Source of the DNA: Gemmobacter lutimaris
Lineage (GTDB): Bacteria; Pseudomonadota; Alphaproteobacteria; Rhodobacterales; Rhodobacteraceae
NCBI RefSeq assembly: GCF_003570715.1
Contig: NZ_QXXQ01000007.1
Span: 124,001-188,000, forward strand
Length of the DNA: 64,000 nt
Reading direction: 5' to 3'
In this document: positions 1 to 9,160 of the stretch, in pieces
Position numbering within the stretch: the first letter of the stretch is position 1
Layout: each line of letters starts with the position of its first letter
Made by a program: the position numbers and the translations under genes
The notes under the pieces: generated by a model
What the model saw: only the letters and a program-made list of their open reading frames with translations
Database searches by the model: none
What the model was told of the DNA's origin: nothing

Positions 1-429
1 TCGCTGTTCACCATCATTCTGGGCCATGTGCTGATCTGCACGCCCTTCGCGGTGGCGATCCTGACCTCGGCCTTCCAGTCGCTTGATCGTTCGCTGGAGG
101 AAGCGGCCTATGACCTGGGTGAAACCCCGGCCTCGACCTTTCGGCTGATTATCCTGCCGCTGGTGATGCCCGGCATCATCTCGTCGCTCTTGATCAGCTT
201 CACCATCAGTCTGGATGAATTCATCATCGCCTATTTCCTTGGCGGCAATCAGACCGTGCTGTCGGTCTATATCTTCGGGCAGTTCCGCTTCCCGGCCAAG
301 GTTCCGGCGGTGATGGCGCTTGGCACCATCCTCGTCTGCATCTCCATCATTCTTCTGACCATCGCTGAATATTTCCGCCGCCGCGGCATCGCAAAATCGG
401 GCGGCAAGGATACCGGAGGCTTCCTGTGA
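1..429 (+). CDS. ABC transporter permease, spermidine/putrescine (PotC) type; 5' end outside window
   Basis: This is the C-terminal 142 residues of an inner-membrane permease. The reading frame is open from base 1, so the start lies upstream of the window. It carries the permease coupling-loop signature (EEAAYDLGETPASTF followed by LPLVMPGI), which contacts the ATPase, and then two hydrophobic helices. The sequence resembles PotC/PotI permeases for polyamines or related cations. Its stop codon overlaps the GTG start of the ATPase gene by 4 bp (GTGA), so the two are translationally coupled. The substrate is inferred from family resemblance; the binding protein is not in the window. Confidence 0.9.
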   Translation, partial: SLFTIILGHVLICTPFAVAILTSAFQSLDRSLEEAAYDLGETPASTFRLIILPLVMPGIISSLLISFTISLDEFIIAYFLGGNQTVLSVYIFGQFRFPAKVPAVMALGTILVCISIILLTIAEYFRRRGIAKSGGKDTGGFL

Positions 430-1526
430 CCACGACCGAAAAGCCGAACATGATCGAGTTCCGGGACGTCCATAAATATTATGGCGATTACCACGCGCTG
501 CGCGGGATCAATGCCACGATCAAGGCGGGGGAGTTCTTCTCGCTGCTGGGGCCCTCGGGGTGTGGCAAAACCACGCTGCTGCGCACCATCGCTGGGTTCG
601 AGGATATTTCCTCGGGCGCGGTGCTGATCGACGACCGCAAGATGGATGATGTTCCGGCCAATAAGCGGCCGACGAACATGGTGTTCCAAAGCTACGCCAT
701 TTTCCCGCATCTGACGGTCGAGGAAAACGTGGGCTTCGGCCTGCGCCGCGATCCGCGATCCAAGGAGGAAAAGGCCAAGGCCGTCGCCGAGGCGCTGGAG
801 ATGGTGGGCCTGAAAGGCTATGGCAAACGCGCCGCCCATGCGCTTTCGGGCGGGCAGCGGCAGCGCGTGGCGCTGGCCCGCGCGCTGATCCTGAAACCCA
901 AGGTGCTGCTGCTGGACGAGCCGCTTTCGGCGCTGGACAAGAAGATCCGCGAGCAGATGCAGGTCGAACTGATCAAGCTGCAACGCGAGGTCGGCATCAC
1001 CTTCGTTCTGGTCACCCATGACCAGGAAGAGGCGCTGGTCATGTCAGACCGCATTGCCGTGATGTTCGAGGGGCAGATCGCCCAGCTTGCCGACCCCGAA
1101 ACGCTGTATCGTCGTCCGAACAGCCGGAAAGTGGCGAATTTCATCGGCACGATGAACTTCCTGCCGGCCGAGGTGCTGTCGGAGGGTGCTGGCGGCATCG
1201 AGGTGGAGGCGCAGGGGTTCGGCCGCATGACGCTGAGCTCCGATCAGGTGATGTCGGGCGAGGCCGGGCAGGGCGCTGTAGTGGGCTTCCGCCCCGAGAC
1301 GCTGACCATCCTTTATGACAGCCAGACCGCCACCGACCGCGAGGTGATGGGCACCATCGAGGAAGTCGTCTATTTTGGCGACATGACCTATTACGATGTG
1401 AAGCTCGATGGCACGACCGAGGCGTTGCGGATTTCGATGCGTAACGTCTTTGGCCGCCCGGTGCTGGAAATCGGCACCCGTGCCCGCGTGGCATGGAGCC
1501 CCGGCGCGCTGGTGATGTTCCGCTGA
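426..1526 (+). CDS. ABC transporter ATP-binding protein, PotA type
   Basis: This 366-residue ATPase powers the polyamine-type importer begun by the preceding permease. Visible motifs are Walker A GPSGCGKTT (about 42-50), a Q-loop glutamine in VFQSY (about 88), the signature LSGGQRQR (about 140), Walker B LLLDEP (about 161-166) and the switch histidine in VTHDQ (about 198). A C-terminal TOBE-type region follows, as in PotA and MalK relatives. The start is GTG at 426, overlapping the permease stop. The stop TGA overlaps the ATG of the next gene (TGATG), so three genes form one coupled operon. The exact substrate cannot be read from the ATPase alone. Confidence 0.93.
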   Translation: MTTTEKPNMIEFRDVHKYYGDYHALRGINATIKAGEFFSLLGPSGCGKTTLLRTIAGFEDISSGAVLIDDRKMDDVPANKRPTNMVFQSYAIFPHLTVEENVGFGLRRDPRSKEEKAKAVAEALEMVGLKGYGKRAAHALSGGQRQRVALARALILKPKVLLLDEPLSALDKKIREQMQVELIKLQREVGITFVLVTHDQEEALVMSDRIAVMFEGQIAQLADPETLYRRPNSRKVANFIGTMNFLPAEVLSEGAGGIEVEAQGFGRMTLSSDQVMSGEAGQGAVVGFRPETLTILYDSQTATDREVMGTIEEVVYFGDMTYYDVKLDGTTEALRISMRNVFGRPVLEIGTRARVAWSPGALVMFR

Positions 1527-2536
1527 TGCACTTGCAGGCGCGCGGGGGCGACTGGCTGACCCGCGCGCGTCTGGACACCTTGCCGCCGACGCTGATCTTC
1601 CATGCCCGCGACAAGCTGACCGCCACGCTGTGTCGTGGCGGCTTTCGCCTTTTGGGGGCGCTGGCGGATCATGCTGCCGCTTCGGGCTGGGGCGTCGAGG
1701 TCGTGCCCTATAGTGCCGAGGGCGCCGCGCTGGCGGTGGCGCAGGGCGCGCATTTGCATGTCTTCATGGAGGACCGACCCAGATACGCGCCCAACGCCTT
1801 TCATTCGGTCCCCGGCTATCTGCGGGGCTACTGGTATTTCGACGAAATCGGCAGCCGCAACAATTCCAGCCACCGTCTGCGGGTCTTTGATGAACGGCTG
1901 GTGGCGGATCGTTTCGCGCAGAAGTTCCATGCCCGGCTTGCCGAGCAGTTCATCGGCGCCAATTTCTCGAAATTCCCGCAGGCGGAGCGCGGGGCTGATC
2001 TGCCTGCGGGCTGCCTTGCGCTGTTCGCGCAGGATTTCAAACCGCCGCGCTTTCACCGCCATTATCTGACCGTGCCGGAACTGGTGGAGACGGCGATTGC
2101 CACAAAGGGTGCCCGCGCGCTTTGTATCAAGCCGCATCCGAACAATACGCCCGAAGAACTGGAATGGCTGCGCGCCCGCCATAACCCGGCGGCGGGTGTT
2201 TATGTCACCGACGCCTCGATCCACGATCTACTGACCGCCTGTGCCTGCGTGCTGACCGTCACCTCTGCGGTGGGGTTCGAGGCGTTTCTGCATCGCAAGC
2301 CGGTGGTTTTGGCCGGGCAAACCGATTTTGGCCAGAACGCAGTGACACTGACCGATCCGTCGCGGCTGGCCGAGGCTATCACTGCGGCGATGTCACGCGA
2401 CTGGCCACATGAGAAATTCCTGACCTGGTTCCTCAGGCAGAATTGTATCGAGGATCACCCCCGCGCCTTGCCGATTGTATTGGAACGCATCCGTGCCAAG
2501 GGCTTTCGCATCGGCCCGGATGCCGGTTTCTATTGA
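1526..2536 (+). CDS. Capsule polysaccharide synthesis/KpsS-like glycosyltransferase-family protein
   Basis: This 336-residue protein resembles the capsule-synthesis (KpsS/KpsC-like) family that transfers or handles Kdo-type sugars during capsule export. The C-terminal half shows the family pattern: a KPHPNNTPEE stretch around residue 205, then VTSAVGFEAFLHRKPVV, equivalent to the conserved T-x-S-x-x-G-x-E-A plus KPV motif. There is no signal peptide or membrane helix, so it is probably cytoplasmic. An upstream in-frame start at 1493 is possible, but the ATG at 1526 overlaps the ATPase stop (TGATG) and is preferred. The location behind a polyamine transporter is unusual, and no other capsule gene is nearby. 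Its 3' end overlaps the convergent TetR gene by 7 bp. Confidence 0.7.
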   Translation: MHLQARGGDWLTRARLDTLPPTLIFHARDKLTATLCRGGFRLLGALADHAAASGWGVEVVPYSAEGAALAVAQGAHLHVFMEDRPRYAPNAFHSVPGYLRGYWYFDEIGSRNNSSHRLRVFDERLVADRFAQKFHARLAEQFIGANFSKFPQAERGADLPAGCLALFAQDFKPPRFHRHYLTVPELVETAIATKGARALCIKPHPNNTPEELEWLRARHNPAAGVYVTDASIHDLLTACACVLTVTSAVGFEAFLHRKPVVLAGQTDFGQNAVTLTDPSRLAEAITAAMSRDWPHEKFLTWFLRQNCIEDHPRALPIVLERIRAKGFRIGPDAGFY

Positions 2537-3144
2537 TCCGGTCGCAGCAGGCCAAGGCCGCGCAGATAGATCCCGATCCCGGCTTCCAGCAGATCCTCGG
2601 GCGGGAAGGGGCTTTTCGCGCCATTGCCGCGCATGAACAGTTCCACCACGCCGTGACTCATCGCCCAGATATGGGCCGAGAACATCGAGGCCGGGGGGCG
2701 GCGGTCGGGCGGCATATGTTCTGACAGATGCGCGGCGGCGCGTTCCAGCACCGCCCGCGCCTTGGCCGAGGCCAGCGCAAGGTCGGGGTAGGCCTGCGGT
2801 GACAGCCCGCTTTCGAACATCGCCATGTAATGACCGGGATATTTGCGGGCAAAGGCCAGATAGGCCCGACCCGTCGCCTCGAACGCCGCCAGCGCCGTGG
2901 GCTTGCCATCGTCATAGGCATATTCCATCAGCGCGGCGAAAATCTCGTATCCCTGCCGCGCCACTTCGGCCAGCAGGTCATCCCGTCCCGCGAAATGGCG
3001 ATAGACGGCAGCGGGTGTCACATCCGCCGCCTTAGCCGCTTCCGACAAGGTAAAGCCCTGTGGGCTTTTTTCGGCAATCAGCGCCAGCGACGCCTCGACC
3101 AGCGCCTGCCGCAGATTGCCGTGGTGATAGCCGCGCTTAGTCAT
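2530..3144 (-). CDS. TetR/AcrR family transcriptional regulator (WHG-type C-terminal domain)
   Basis: The protein has 204 residues. The N-terminal TetR helix-turn-helix lies at about 8-55 ([21 protein letters not shown] is the recognition region). The C-terminal ligand domain includes a [13 protein letters not shown] segment typical of the WHG/TetR_C_33 group. The ATG overlaps the 3' end of ppk2 by 8 bp (ATGACTAA), so it is cotranscribed with polyphosphate kinase. The gene is convergent with the upstream capsule-like gene and overlaps it by 7 bp. Ligand and targets are unknown; autoregulation of the ppk2-tetR unit is a reasonable guess only. Confidence 0.88.
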   Translation of the reverse strand: MTKRGYHHGNLRQALVEASLALIAEKSPQGFTLSEAAKAADVTPAAVYRHFAGRDDLLAEVARQGYEIFAALMEYAYDDGKPTALAAFEATGRAYLAFARKYPGHYMAMFESGLSPQAYPDLALASAKARAVLERAAAHLSEHMPPDRRPPASMFSAHIWAMSHGVVELFMRGNGAKSPFPPEDLLEAGIGIYLRGLGLLRPDQ

Positions 3145-4018
3145 CCGCCCCGTCAGACCACATTTCCGGCCCGCCGCAGATCGCCGGATCGGGCTGGCCG
3201 ATGGCGCCGCGATCCTTGCCCTTGAACTCCAGCGCGTTCAGCACCGTCTGGATCGTGGCAATGCGCGCGCGTTTCTTGTCATCCGAGCGGATCACCGTCC
3301 AGGGCGCAAAGCCGGTATGGCTGCGCTCGAAGGTTTCGGCGATGGCCTCGCAATAGGGCTGCCATTTGGTCAGTCCCTCGACGTCGATGGGCGAGAGCTT
3401 CCATTGTTTCAGCGGGTCGCTTTCACGGGCGAGCATACGGCGCAACTGTTCCGGCTGGCTGACATCCAGCCAGAATTTCAGGAAGGTAATGCCCTCCTGC
3501 ACGATCATCTGTTCAAACTCCGGCAGTTGACGGAAGAAGCTTTCCTTCTGGTTCTGGGTGCAGAAGCCGAAGACCGGCTCGACAATCGCGCGATTGTACC
3601 AACTGCGGTCGAAGATCACCATTTCGCCCGCCGCCGGAAACCAGTCGATATAACGCTGGAAATACCATTGCGAGCTTTCGCGGTCCGAGGGTTTCGACAG
3701 CGCCACCACCTGCGCGCCGCGCGGGTTGAGGTTCTCGGTTAGGGCCTTGATGGTGCCGCCCTTGCCCGCAGCATCCCGGCCCTCGAATACAAGGATCACC
3801 CGCTTGCCCGTGGCCTTGATGTCGGATTGCAGGCGCACAAGCTGCGGTTGGAGCGCATCCATCCGTGCTTCGTAATCTTTCTTCGAGATTTCCTCGCGGT
3901 AGGCATAACCTTTCGACAGGATGTCATCCTTGCCGCCCTGTTCGATCGCCTTGCGCACGGCTTTCGGCGCGTCTTCCTTGAAATAGCGGCTGATCGCGCC
4001 GTCGAAAGGCAGGTCCAT
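3137..4018 (-). CDS. ppk2: Polyphosphate kinase 2 (PPK2 family)
   Basis: PPK2 enzymes transfer phosphate between polyphosphate and nucleotides, usually making NTP or NDP from polyphosphate. The 293-residue product has the PPK2 P-loop [10 protein letters not shown] (about 79-88) and the Walker B-like [10 protein letters not shown] (about 134-143). The lid region with arginines follows ([17 protein letters not shown]). Length and single-domain form fit class I PPK2. The ATG at 4018 is preferred over an upstream GTG at 4030 because GGAG lies 6 nt before it. It is the first gene of a two-gene unit with the TetR regulator. Nucleotide preference cannot be read from the sequence. Confidence 0.94.
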   Translation of the reverse strand: MDLPFDGAISRYFKEDAPKAVRKAIEQGGKDDILSKGYAYREEISKKDYEARMDALQPQLVRLQSDIKATGKRVILVFEGRDAAGKGGTIKALTENLNPRGAQVVALSKPSDRESSQWYFQRYIDWFPAAGEMVIFDRSWYNRAIVEPVFGFCTQNQKESFFRQLPEFEQMIVQEGITFLKFWLDVSQPEQLRRMLARESDPLKQWKLSPIDVEGLTKWQPYCEAIAETFERSHTGFAPWTVIRSDDKKRARIATIQTVLNALEFKGKDRGAIGQPDPAICGGPEMWSDGADD

Positions 4019-4051
4019 CACATTCTCCACTGATCCTGAACGCAGTTGCGG

Positions 4052-4996
4052 CTAGTCTAGGCGCAGGCCCGCACGGGCCGCAAGGCGCAACGCTGCGGCC
4101 TTCACCGCCTCTGGCTGGGTCTGGTGCGGCATGTGACCAAGGCCCGGCAACAGGGTCAGCGCGGCATCGGGCAGGGTGGCTGCCAGCGGCACGGCATGGA
4201 TATGGGCAGGCACGATTGTATCGGCGTCGCCATGCAGGATTTCAACCGGCACGCGGATTGTATCGTAATGCGGCTGCATGGCCTGCACATGCGGCAGCAG
4301 GGTGTTCACCTGCCGTGCATTATGGGCCAGCGCGTCACGGCGCAACAGAAGCCCGACGCCGGCGGCCCTGGAATAGCCGGGCGGCGGCTGTTGCGGCAGG
4401 AAGGTCGCCGCAATACTGCGGTCGATCTGCCGGGTAGGGGCAAAGGCGGTGACCAGCGGCACCACCACAGCGCGACCCATGGCCGAAGCGGTCACCTGAT
4501 ACCAGAGGCCAAGCCCGCCCTCCCACGGCATCGCCACGCCGGACAGCATCAGCAGCCCTGCCACCGGCGCCTGCATGGCCCATGCCAGCGCCACCGCCCC
4601 GCCATAGGAATGGCCCAGCACCAGAGGCCGGGTAACGCCAATGCTTTCCGCCGCCAGCCGCATCAGGCGTGCCTGTTCCCCCGGCGTGTCTTCCGGCACC
4701 GCATCGGACCAGCCCAGCCCCGGCCGGTCGATCAGCGTGACGCGGAACTGCGAGGACAGGCGCGGCGCCAGGTCCATGGCAAATTCGCGCAGATTGGCGC
4801 TGGCACCGTGGATCATCACCAGATCGGGGCCGCTGCCGATCTGCACAAGATGCAGCCTGCGGCCTTCGACCGTCACCAGCCGACCCAAGGGGGGAAAGGC
4901 CGCCTTGCGCCGCGCCTCGCGCCGGGCGGCGCGGCGGCGGGTGCCAAAGGCGCCCAAAGCCACCAGCGCGCTTCCGGCGATCAGGCTTTCAAGCAC
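4052..4996 (-). CDS. Alpha/beta-fold hydrolase with N-terminal membrane anchor
   Basis: This is a 314-residue alpha/beta hydrolase. A hydrophobic segment at residues 3-18 followed by an Arg-rich stretch suggests an N-terminal membrane anchor. The nucleophile elbow is GHSYGG with Ser at about 130; the acid is in HGDADTIVP and the catalytic His in GLGHMPH. The oxyanion region is [12 protein letters not shown] start at 4996 is chosen because GGAGG lies 6 nt upstream and the codon overlaps the metA stop (GTGCTTGA). A longer frame from 5068 would run deep into metA. It is the last gene of the ATPase-metA-hydrolase operon. Substrate is unknown; a methionine-pathway role is only suggested by position. 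Confidence 0.85.
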   Translation of the reverse strand: MLESLIAGSALVALGAFGTRRRAARREARRKAAFPPLGRLVTVEGRRLHLVQIGSGPDLVMIHGASANLREFAMDLAPRLSSQFRVTLIDRPGLGWSDAVPEDTPGEQARLMRLAAESIGVTRPLVLGHSYGGAVALAWAMQAPVAGLLMLSGVAMPWEGGLGLWYQVTASAMGRAVVVPLVTAFAPTRQIDRSIAATFLPQQPPPGYSRAAGVGLLLRRDALAHNARQVNTLLPHVQAMQPHYDTIRVPVEILHGDADTIVPAHIHAVPLAATLPDAALTLLPGLGHMPHQTQPEAVKAAALRLAARAGLRLD

Positions 4997-5912
4997 CAAT
5001 ATCCTCCAGCCGGAACGGTGTGGACTGATAGATCTCGTTAATCCAGTTGCCGTAAAGCAGATGGGCATGGCTACGCCAGCGGTTCAGCGGCGGGCGGGAG
5101 GGATCGTCGTCGGGATAGTAGTTCATCGGCACGTTGATCGGCGTGCCCTGCGCCACGTCGCGGTCATATTCCTGTTTCAGCGTGTCGCTGTCATATTCGA
5201 AATGGTTGAAGATGTAGAGCGCGCGATGCGCCGGATCTTCGACCAGACAGGGGCCGACCTCGTCCGAGCCGAGCAGGGTCCGCAAGGCCGGGCGCGCCGC
5301 CACTTCGGCTTGGCGGATCTCGGTCCAGCGGCTGACCGGGATGACGAAATCATCCGAAAACCCGCGCAGATAGGGCGAGGCGGGGGCAAGGTTGCGATGC
5401 CGGAAGCAGCCGAAGGCCTTGTGATCCAGAATATGTTTCTGCACGCCATGGAAGTGGTAGATCATTGCCATCCCGCCCCAGCAGACACCGAAGGTGGATT
5501 GCACATGCGTCTGCGTCCAGGCAAAGACCCGGCGCAACTCTTCCCAATAGGTCACCTCGTCAAAGGGCAGATGTTCGATCGGGGCGCCGGTGATGATCAG
5601 GCCGTCAAACTTTTCGCCGGTGGCCTCCACCTCGGAAAACGGGCGATAGAAGGTTTCCATATGTTCGGCGGCAGTGTTCTTCGTCTGATGCTCGCTCATG
5701 CGGATCAGCTGAAAGTCGATCTGCAAGGGCGTCGCGCCGATCAGCCGGGCGAACTGGTTCTCGGTCTGGATCTTCTTGGGCATCAGGTTCAGCAGACCGA
5801 TGCGCAGGGGGCGAATGTCCTGACGCGCGGCGCGCTCGGGGGACATCACGCTGACGCCCTCGCGGCGCAGCACGTCGAAGGCGGGCAGGGTCTCAGGCAG
5901 GGTAATCGGCAT
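4989..5912 (-). CDS. metA: Homoserine O-acyltransferase (probably acetyl-CoA specific)
   Basis: This 307-residue enzyme acylates homoserine in the first committed step of methionine synthesis. It has the MetA catalytic Cys in FGVCWGG (C144) and the His/Glu pair in IFNHFEYD. In the acyl-CoA selectivity loop TGAPIEHL, residue 113 is Glu. In characterised MetA proteins, Glu at the equivalent of position 111 goes with acetyl-CoA and Gly with succinyl-CoA. The enzyme is therefore probably a homoserine O-acetyltransferase despite the usual O-succinyltransferase label. Only 24 bp separate it from the upstream ATPase gene, leaving no room for a private SAM riboswitch. The downstream hydrolase overlaps its stop. 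Confidence 0.95.
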   Translation of the reverse strand: MPITLPETLPAFDVLRREGVSVMSPERAARQDIRPLRIGLLNLMPKKIQTENQFARLIGATPLQIDFQLIRMSEHQTKNTAAEHMETFYRPFSEVEATGEKFDGLIITGAPIEHLPFDEVTYWEELRRVFAWTQTHVQSTFGVCWGGMAMIYHFHGVQKHILDHKAFGCFRHRNLAPASPYLRGFSDDFVIPVSRWTEIRQAEVAARPALRTLLGSDEVGPCLVEDPAHRALYIFNHFEYDSDTLKQEYDRDVAQGTPINVPMNYYPDDDPSRPPLNRWRSHAHLLYGNWINEIYQSTPFRLEDIGA

Positions 5913-5936
5913 GTCTTTCTCCGTTCGGCGGAGCAG

Positions 5937-6806
5937 TTATGTGCGCGGGTCGCGCGCTTCAATGGCCTCGGCGATCAGGTCGATGAAACCCGCCTCGTCG
6001 CGCACCTCGGCAACCTCTTCGGCGGTGACCGTCACACCCCAGTCGGCCATGGCGGCATAACGGGGCTGGCGATGGGCAAGAGCCTTGGCATAGGTCCAGC
6101 GGACAAAGGTGTCCGGGTCAACCTGTTCGTCGGTCTCGCCCGTCATGTCGCGGTATTCGCCCCACATTCGTTCAAGGAAATGCGGCTGGTAATACATGGG
6201 CTTGGGCGCGCGGTCGAAGCGGCGGACCAGTTCGGCGGTATGGGCGTCAGATCCCTTGATCCAGACCATCAGCAGGTTCTGCGACAGCGCCGTCATTACC
6301 GGATCGGCAGGGTTCCACGGGTCCACCACCTCACAGATCGAGCCGCCGGAATCGCAGACGAAATTGCCGTAGCCATAGATGTCGTCGGCGCGGTCGATGA
6401 AGCGCATGGTATCCAGAAGCGCCGCCACCTCGGCCTCGCGGTGCTGGTCCTGACGGCGCATGTATTCGGCAAAGGGCAGGCCGCCCTTCGCCGGATCGCC
6501 GGGCTTGCCCAGATAGGTGGACAGCGGGGCGAGGTTATCAAAGGTGATGTTGGAGGCGATATAGACGGAGTCCGTCAGCAGCAGTTCCCGCAGGAACGGC
6601 ACCTTCATCGCTTCACGTTTAAAGTTGTCAGCGATGTATTCGCCCATGTAGCGGGTGCCGATCCGGTAGTCGATGGAGTAATGGAACCAGCCGCCCGCAC
6701 TCCGCAGCATCGAAGACAGATGCGTCTTGCCAAGGCCCGACATGCCGAACATCAGCACGCGCCGCCGCTCTGCCATCCGCCAGTCCTGTGCCGAGCCGTA
6801 GATCAT
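5937..6806 (-). CDS. P-loop ATPase of unknown function upstream of metA
   Basis: This 289-residue protein has an N-terminal Walker A motif, GMSGLGKTH (about 21-29), preceded by a beta strand RRVLMF. That is the layout of a small kinase or ATPase. No further kinase signature is evident. Later segments are rich in aromatic and acidic residues (YYQPHFLERMWGEY) and an FVCDSGGSICEVVDPW segment. It is soluble, with no signal peptide. The start at 6806 has only a weak purine-rich site; a second in-frame Met at residue 11 is possible. It is the first gene of a tight operon with metA and a hydrolase. I do not recognise a characterised homologue. Confidence 0.8.
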   Translation of the reverse strand: MIYGSAQDWRMAERRRVLMFGMSGLGKTHLSSMLRSAGGWFHYSIDYRIGTRYMGEYIADNFKREAMKVPFLRELLLTDSVYIASNITFDNLAPLSTYLGKPGDPAKGGLPFAEYMRRQDQHREAEVAALLDTMRFIDRADDIYGYGNFVCDSGGSICEVVDPWNPADPVMTALSQNLLMVWIKGSDAHTAELVRRFDRAPKPMYYQPHFLERMWGEYRDMTGETDEQVDPDTFVRWTYAKALAHRQPRYAAMADWGVTVTAEEVAEVRDEAGFIDLIAEAIEARDPRT

Positions 6807-6868
6807 TCCAACCGCCTTCGCTTGATCCTTGGCGCCTTCCTAGCGCGGGGCGGTGCCGGATACACGCG

Positions 6869-6901
6869 AAAAAGCAGGCCCCGCAAGCGGTGCGGGGCCT
6901 T
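6869..6901 (-). terminator. Intrinsic terminator of the FadL-type porin gene
   Basis: Read on the minus strand, a perfect GC-rich stem (AGGCCCCGC pairing with GCGGGGCCT) is followed by GCTTTTT. It begins about 22 bp beyond the stop codon of the porin gene. This is a typical rho-independent terminator and separates that gene from the downstream ATPase-metA operon. Confidence 0.85.
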
Positions 6902-6922
6902 CCAGATCAGATGATCGGGTGA

Positions 6923-8092
6923 TCAGAAGGTGAAGCCGACCTTCACACCAACCGCGACGGCCGTGTTGTCGCGCATATTGGCGCGGGCCACATCCGGCGT
7001 GCCGGTTTCCGGGTCCGCATCGCCAAGGCGCAGGTAACGGGCGCCCATGGTCACCTTCATGTTGTCACGCGTATAGACCGCGGCGATGCCGATGCCCTTG
7101 TAACCGTTGGTCGGTGCCAGCGGCGAGACGAGTTTGCTGCCGCCCGGCTCCCACGTCGCAAAGATCGACCCCGACCAGTTGTCATTGAACCGGCGGCCGA
7201 TGCCCAGCGTATAGGTGGTGGTGTCTTCCAGATCGGTCAGGCTGCCGGCGGTGGGGCCGAAGAAAGTGCTTGGCGCAACCTGAAAAGCGCTCCAGTCCAC
7301 CCAGCGCACCGAACCGAAGACAAGCGTATCCTTGGCAACGCCGGTCTGGAAGTCGAGGTTCACCGCCTGCGGCGTATCGGTTTCGGTGATGGCGGCCACG
7401 GTGGCCGCGCCCGCCGCCGCAGCGGCACCGCCCGGCAGGGTTTCGATCGAATCGAACTTGTGGCTGATCTTCGAGAAGTAGGTCAGCGCGACACGCAGCG
7501 CGATTTCCGGCTTTTCATAAGCCGCGCCGATGACATAGCCTGCCGCCCAGTCATCCGCCAGATCGACGGCATAGCCGTTGAGCGAGCGATAGGTCGTCGG
7601 GTCCGTCGGATTGAAGGCTGGGCCATAGGCCAGCCCCTTCAGCGTGACATGGCCCGAAGCCTTGGAGGCCCGCACACCGCCATGGACCGAGAAATTCTCG
7701 TTGAACTTGTAGCGCAGCAGCGCAGTCAGCCCCTGGCTGTTCACCTTGGCCTCGGTGCCGCCCAGCATCACCGATTGCGTCGGATCGTAAAGGATGTCGG
7801 CGCCATAAGCCTGATCGTAGATCAGCGCACCCGACAGCTTGTCGTTGAAATCATATTTCAGCGCCAGACCGGGCAGGCTGTGATTGTCGGCCACGCTGCC
7901 AGTCGGCCGCCCGCCATAGATCGCCAGATCGTTGCCGGTCACGCTCGGGTTGATTTGCCCGTAGCTGAGCTCGACATAGTTACCCTTTTCGAAGATCACC
8001 CCGATCGGTTGTCCCGAACGGTCGATCCCCCCGGCCTGCGCCGCGCCGGCACAAGCTGCCAGCGCCGCAACAGATGCCATGACCTTCTTCAT
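6923..8092 (-). CDS. FadL/OmpP1-family outer-membrane transport protein
   Basis: This 389-residue protein starts with a clear signal peptide (MKKVMASVAALAACAGAAQA, cleavage after about residue 20). It continues with alternating beta-strand segments and ends in Phe (VGVKVGFTF), as expected for an outer-membrane beta-barrel. The composition and the GNYVELSY/YDFNDKLS strands fit the FadL family, which brings long-chain fatty acids or other hydrophobic compounds across the outer membrane. The ATG at 8092 has GGGGAGG 4-5 nt upstream; the longer frame from 8128 lacks a good site. It stands alone, with its own terminator. The substrate is not determinable here. Confidence 0.88.
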   Translation of the reverse strand: MKKVMASVAALAACAGAAQAGGIDRSGQPIGVIFEKGNYVELSYGQINPSVTGNDLAIYGGRPTGSVADNHSLPGLALKYDFNDKLSGALIYDQAYGADILYDPTQSVMLGGTEAKVNSQGLTALLRYKFNENFSVHGGVRASKASGHVTLKGLAYGPAFNPTDPTTYRSLNGYAVDLADDWAAGYVIGAAYEKPEIALRVALTYFSKISHKFDSIETLPGGAAAAAGAATVAAITETDTPQAVNLDFQTGVAKDTLVFGSVRWVDWSAFQVAPSTFFGPTAGSLTDLEDTTTYTLGIGRRFNDNWSGSIFATWEPGGSKLVSPLAPTNGYKGIGIAAVYTRDNMKVTMGARYLRLGDADPETGTPDVARANMRDNTAVAVGVKVGFTF

Positions 8093-8191
8093 GACGTCCT
8101 CCCCACATTCGTGAAACCCGGCCCTCATTCCTCCGCCGGTTGGGAAAACCGTAGGGGGCGCCGGGCTTTTCGGTCAATCAATGACGCGACG

Positions 8192-9088
8192 TCAGGGGTT
8201 TGTGACGTTGCGCTGTGGCAAAATGATGGCGCGGGTAGCGGCGCGGATGTTCAGAAGGTTGGCGCCAAGGATGATGAGACCACCGACCAGAACCCAGATG
8301 TCCAAGGGTTCATGGTACAGGATCATTCCGACAAGTGCGATGATCGGCAGGCGGGCGAAATCCACCGGCACGACGACCGAAGCCGAGGCCAGCGACAGCG
8401 CCTTGGTAAGGCACAGATGTGCCACCACACCGCAAGCCCCGATCAGCATCAGCCACGGCAGGGTTGCGGCTGTGGGCAAGCCGATATGCCCGTCCATCCC
8501 GGCGGCCGCGAGGCCCAGCCCGGTCTGCATCAGTGTGAGCCAGAACAGGATCGACACAAGGCTTTCATTGCGCGTCAGCTGTTTCGTCATGATGACCGAT
8601 CCGGCAAAGCCGATGGCCGAAGCGGCGGCGGCCACCACGCCGGGATTGAGCGCCCCGAAATCCGGCCGCGCTACGATCAGCGCACCCGCAAAACCAAGGC
8701 TCGCGGCCAACGCGCGCACCCGTGTCAGCTTTTCCCCCAGAAACAGCGGTGACAGCAGCACGACCCAAAGCGGCGAGGTAAACTCCAGCGCGAAGACCTG
8801 CGCCAGCGGAATGCTGGTCAGCGCCCAGAACCACAGGTTCTGCCCGGTGAAATGCGAGATGTTGCGCGCCAGATGCAGCGGCAGGCGCTTGGTCTGCACC
8901 TCACCCAGCCGACCGAACAAAGCTGCCCCCCCGACCACGAGCACAATGCCGGTGACCGAGCGCCAGAGCATGATCTCGAACGTGTCATGCACCCCGGCAA
9001 CGGCCCGGCCCGCGATGGCCATGGCCGTAAACGACAGGATCGAGCCGATCATCCAGATCGCCGCCTTCAGCGGCTGTTGCTGCTGCAT
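8192..9088 (-). CDS. DMT-superfamily (EamA/RhaT) transporter
   Basis: This 298-residue inner-membrane protein has about ten hydrophobic helices in two EamA-like halves. The first half begins IWMIGSILSFTAMAIAGRAV; the second covers VVAAAASAIGFAGSVIMTK onward. Such proteins usually export amino acids, nucleobases or other small metabolites. The ATG at 9088 has GGGGAGG 8 nt upstream; a TTG at 9115 would extend the frame but overlaps that site. The gene is 72 bp downstream of the small monooxygenase-fold gene and may be read from the guaA promoter. Substrate unknown. Confidence 0.87.
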   Translation of the reverse strand: MQQQQPLKAAIWMIGSILSFTAMAIAGRAVAGVHDTFEIMLWRSVTGIVLVVGGAALFGRLGEVQTKRLPLHLARNISHFTGQNLWFWALTSIPLAQVFALEFTSPLWVVLLSPLFLGEKLTRVRALAASLGFAGALIVARPDFGALNPGVVAAAASAIGFAGSVIMTKQLTRNESLVSILFWLTLMQTGLGLAAAGMDGHIGLPTAATLPWLMLIGACGVVAHLCLTKALSLASASVVVPVDFARLPIIALVGMILYHEPLDIWVLVGGLIILGANLLNIRAATRAIILPQRNVTNP

Positions 9089-9160
9089 CGCCCGTTCCTC
9101 CCCGTCGCGCCGCAAAGTGGTGGCGTGCGGCGGGGGGAATGTCCAGCCCTGCGAACCGGA

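Noticed and set aside
5913-5936. SAM riboswitch expected upstream of metA
   Set aside because: Only 24 bp separate metA from the ATPase gene, and no riboswitch-like structure was recognised upstream of the ATPase.
4641-6914. 757-residue plus-strand open frame
   Set aside because: Antisense of metA and the P-loop ATPase; Gly/His/Gln/Arg-rich composition typical of high-GC shadow frames.
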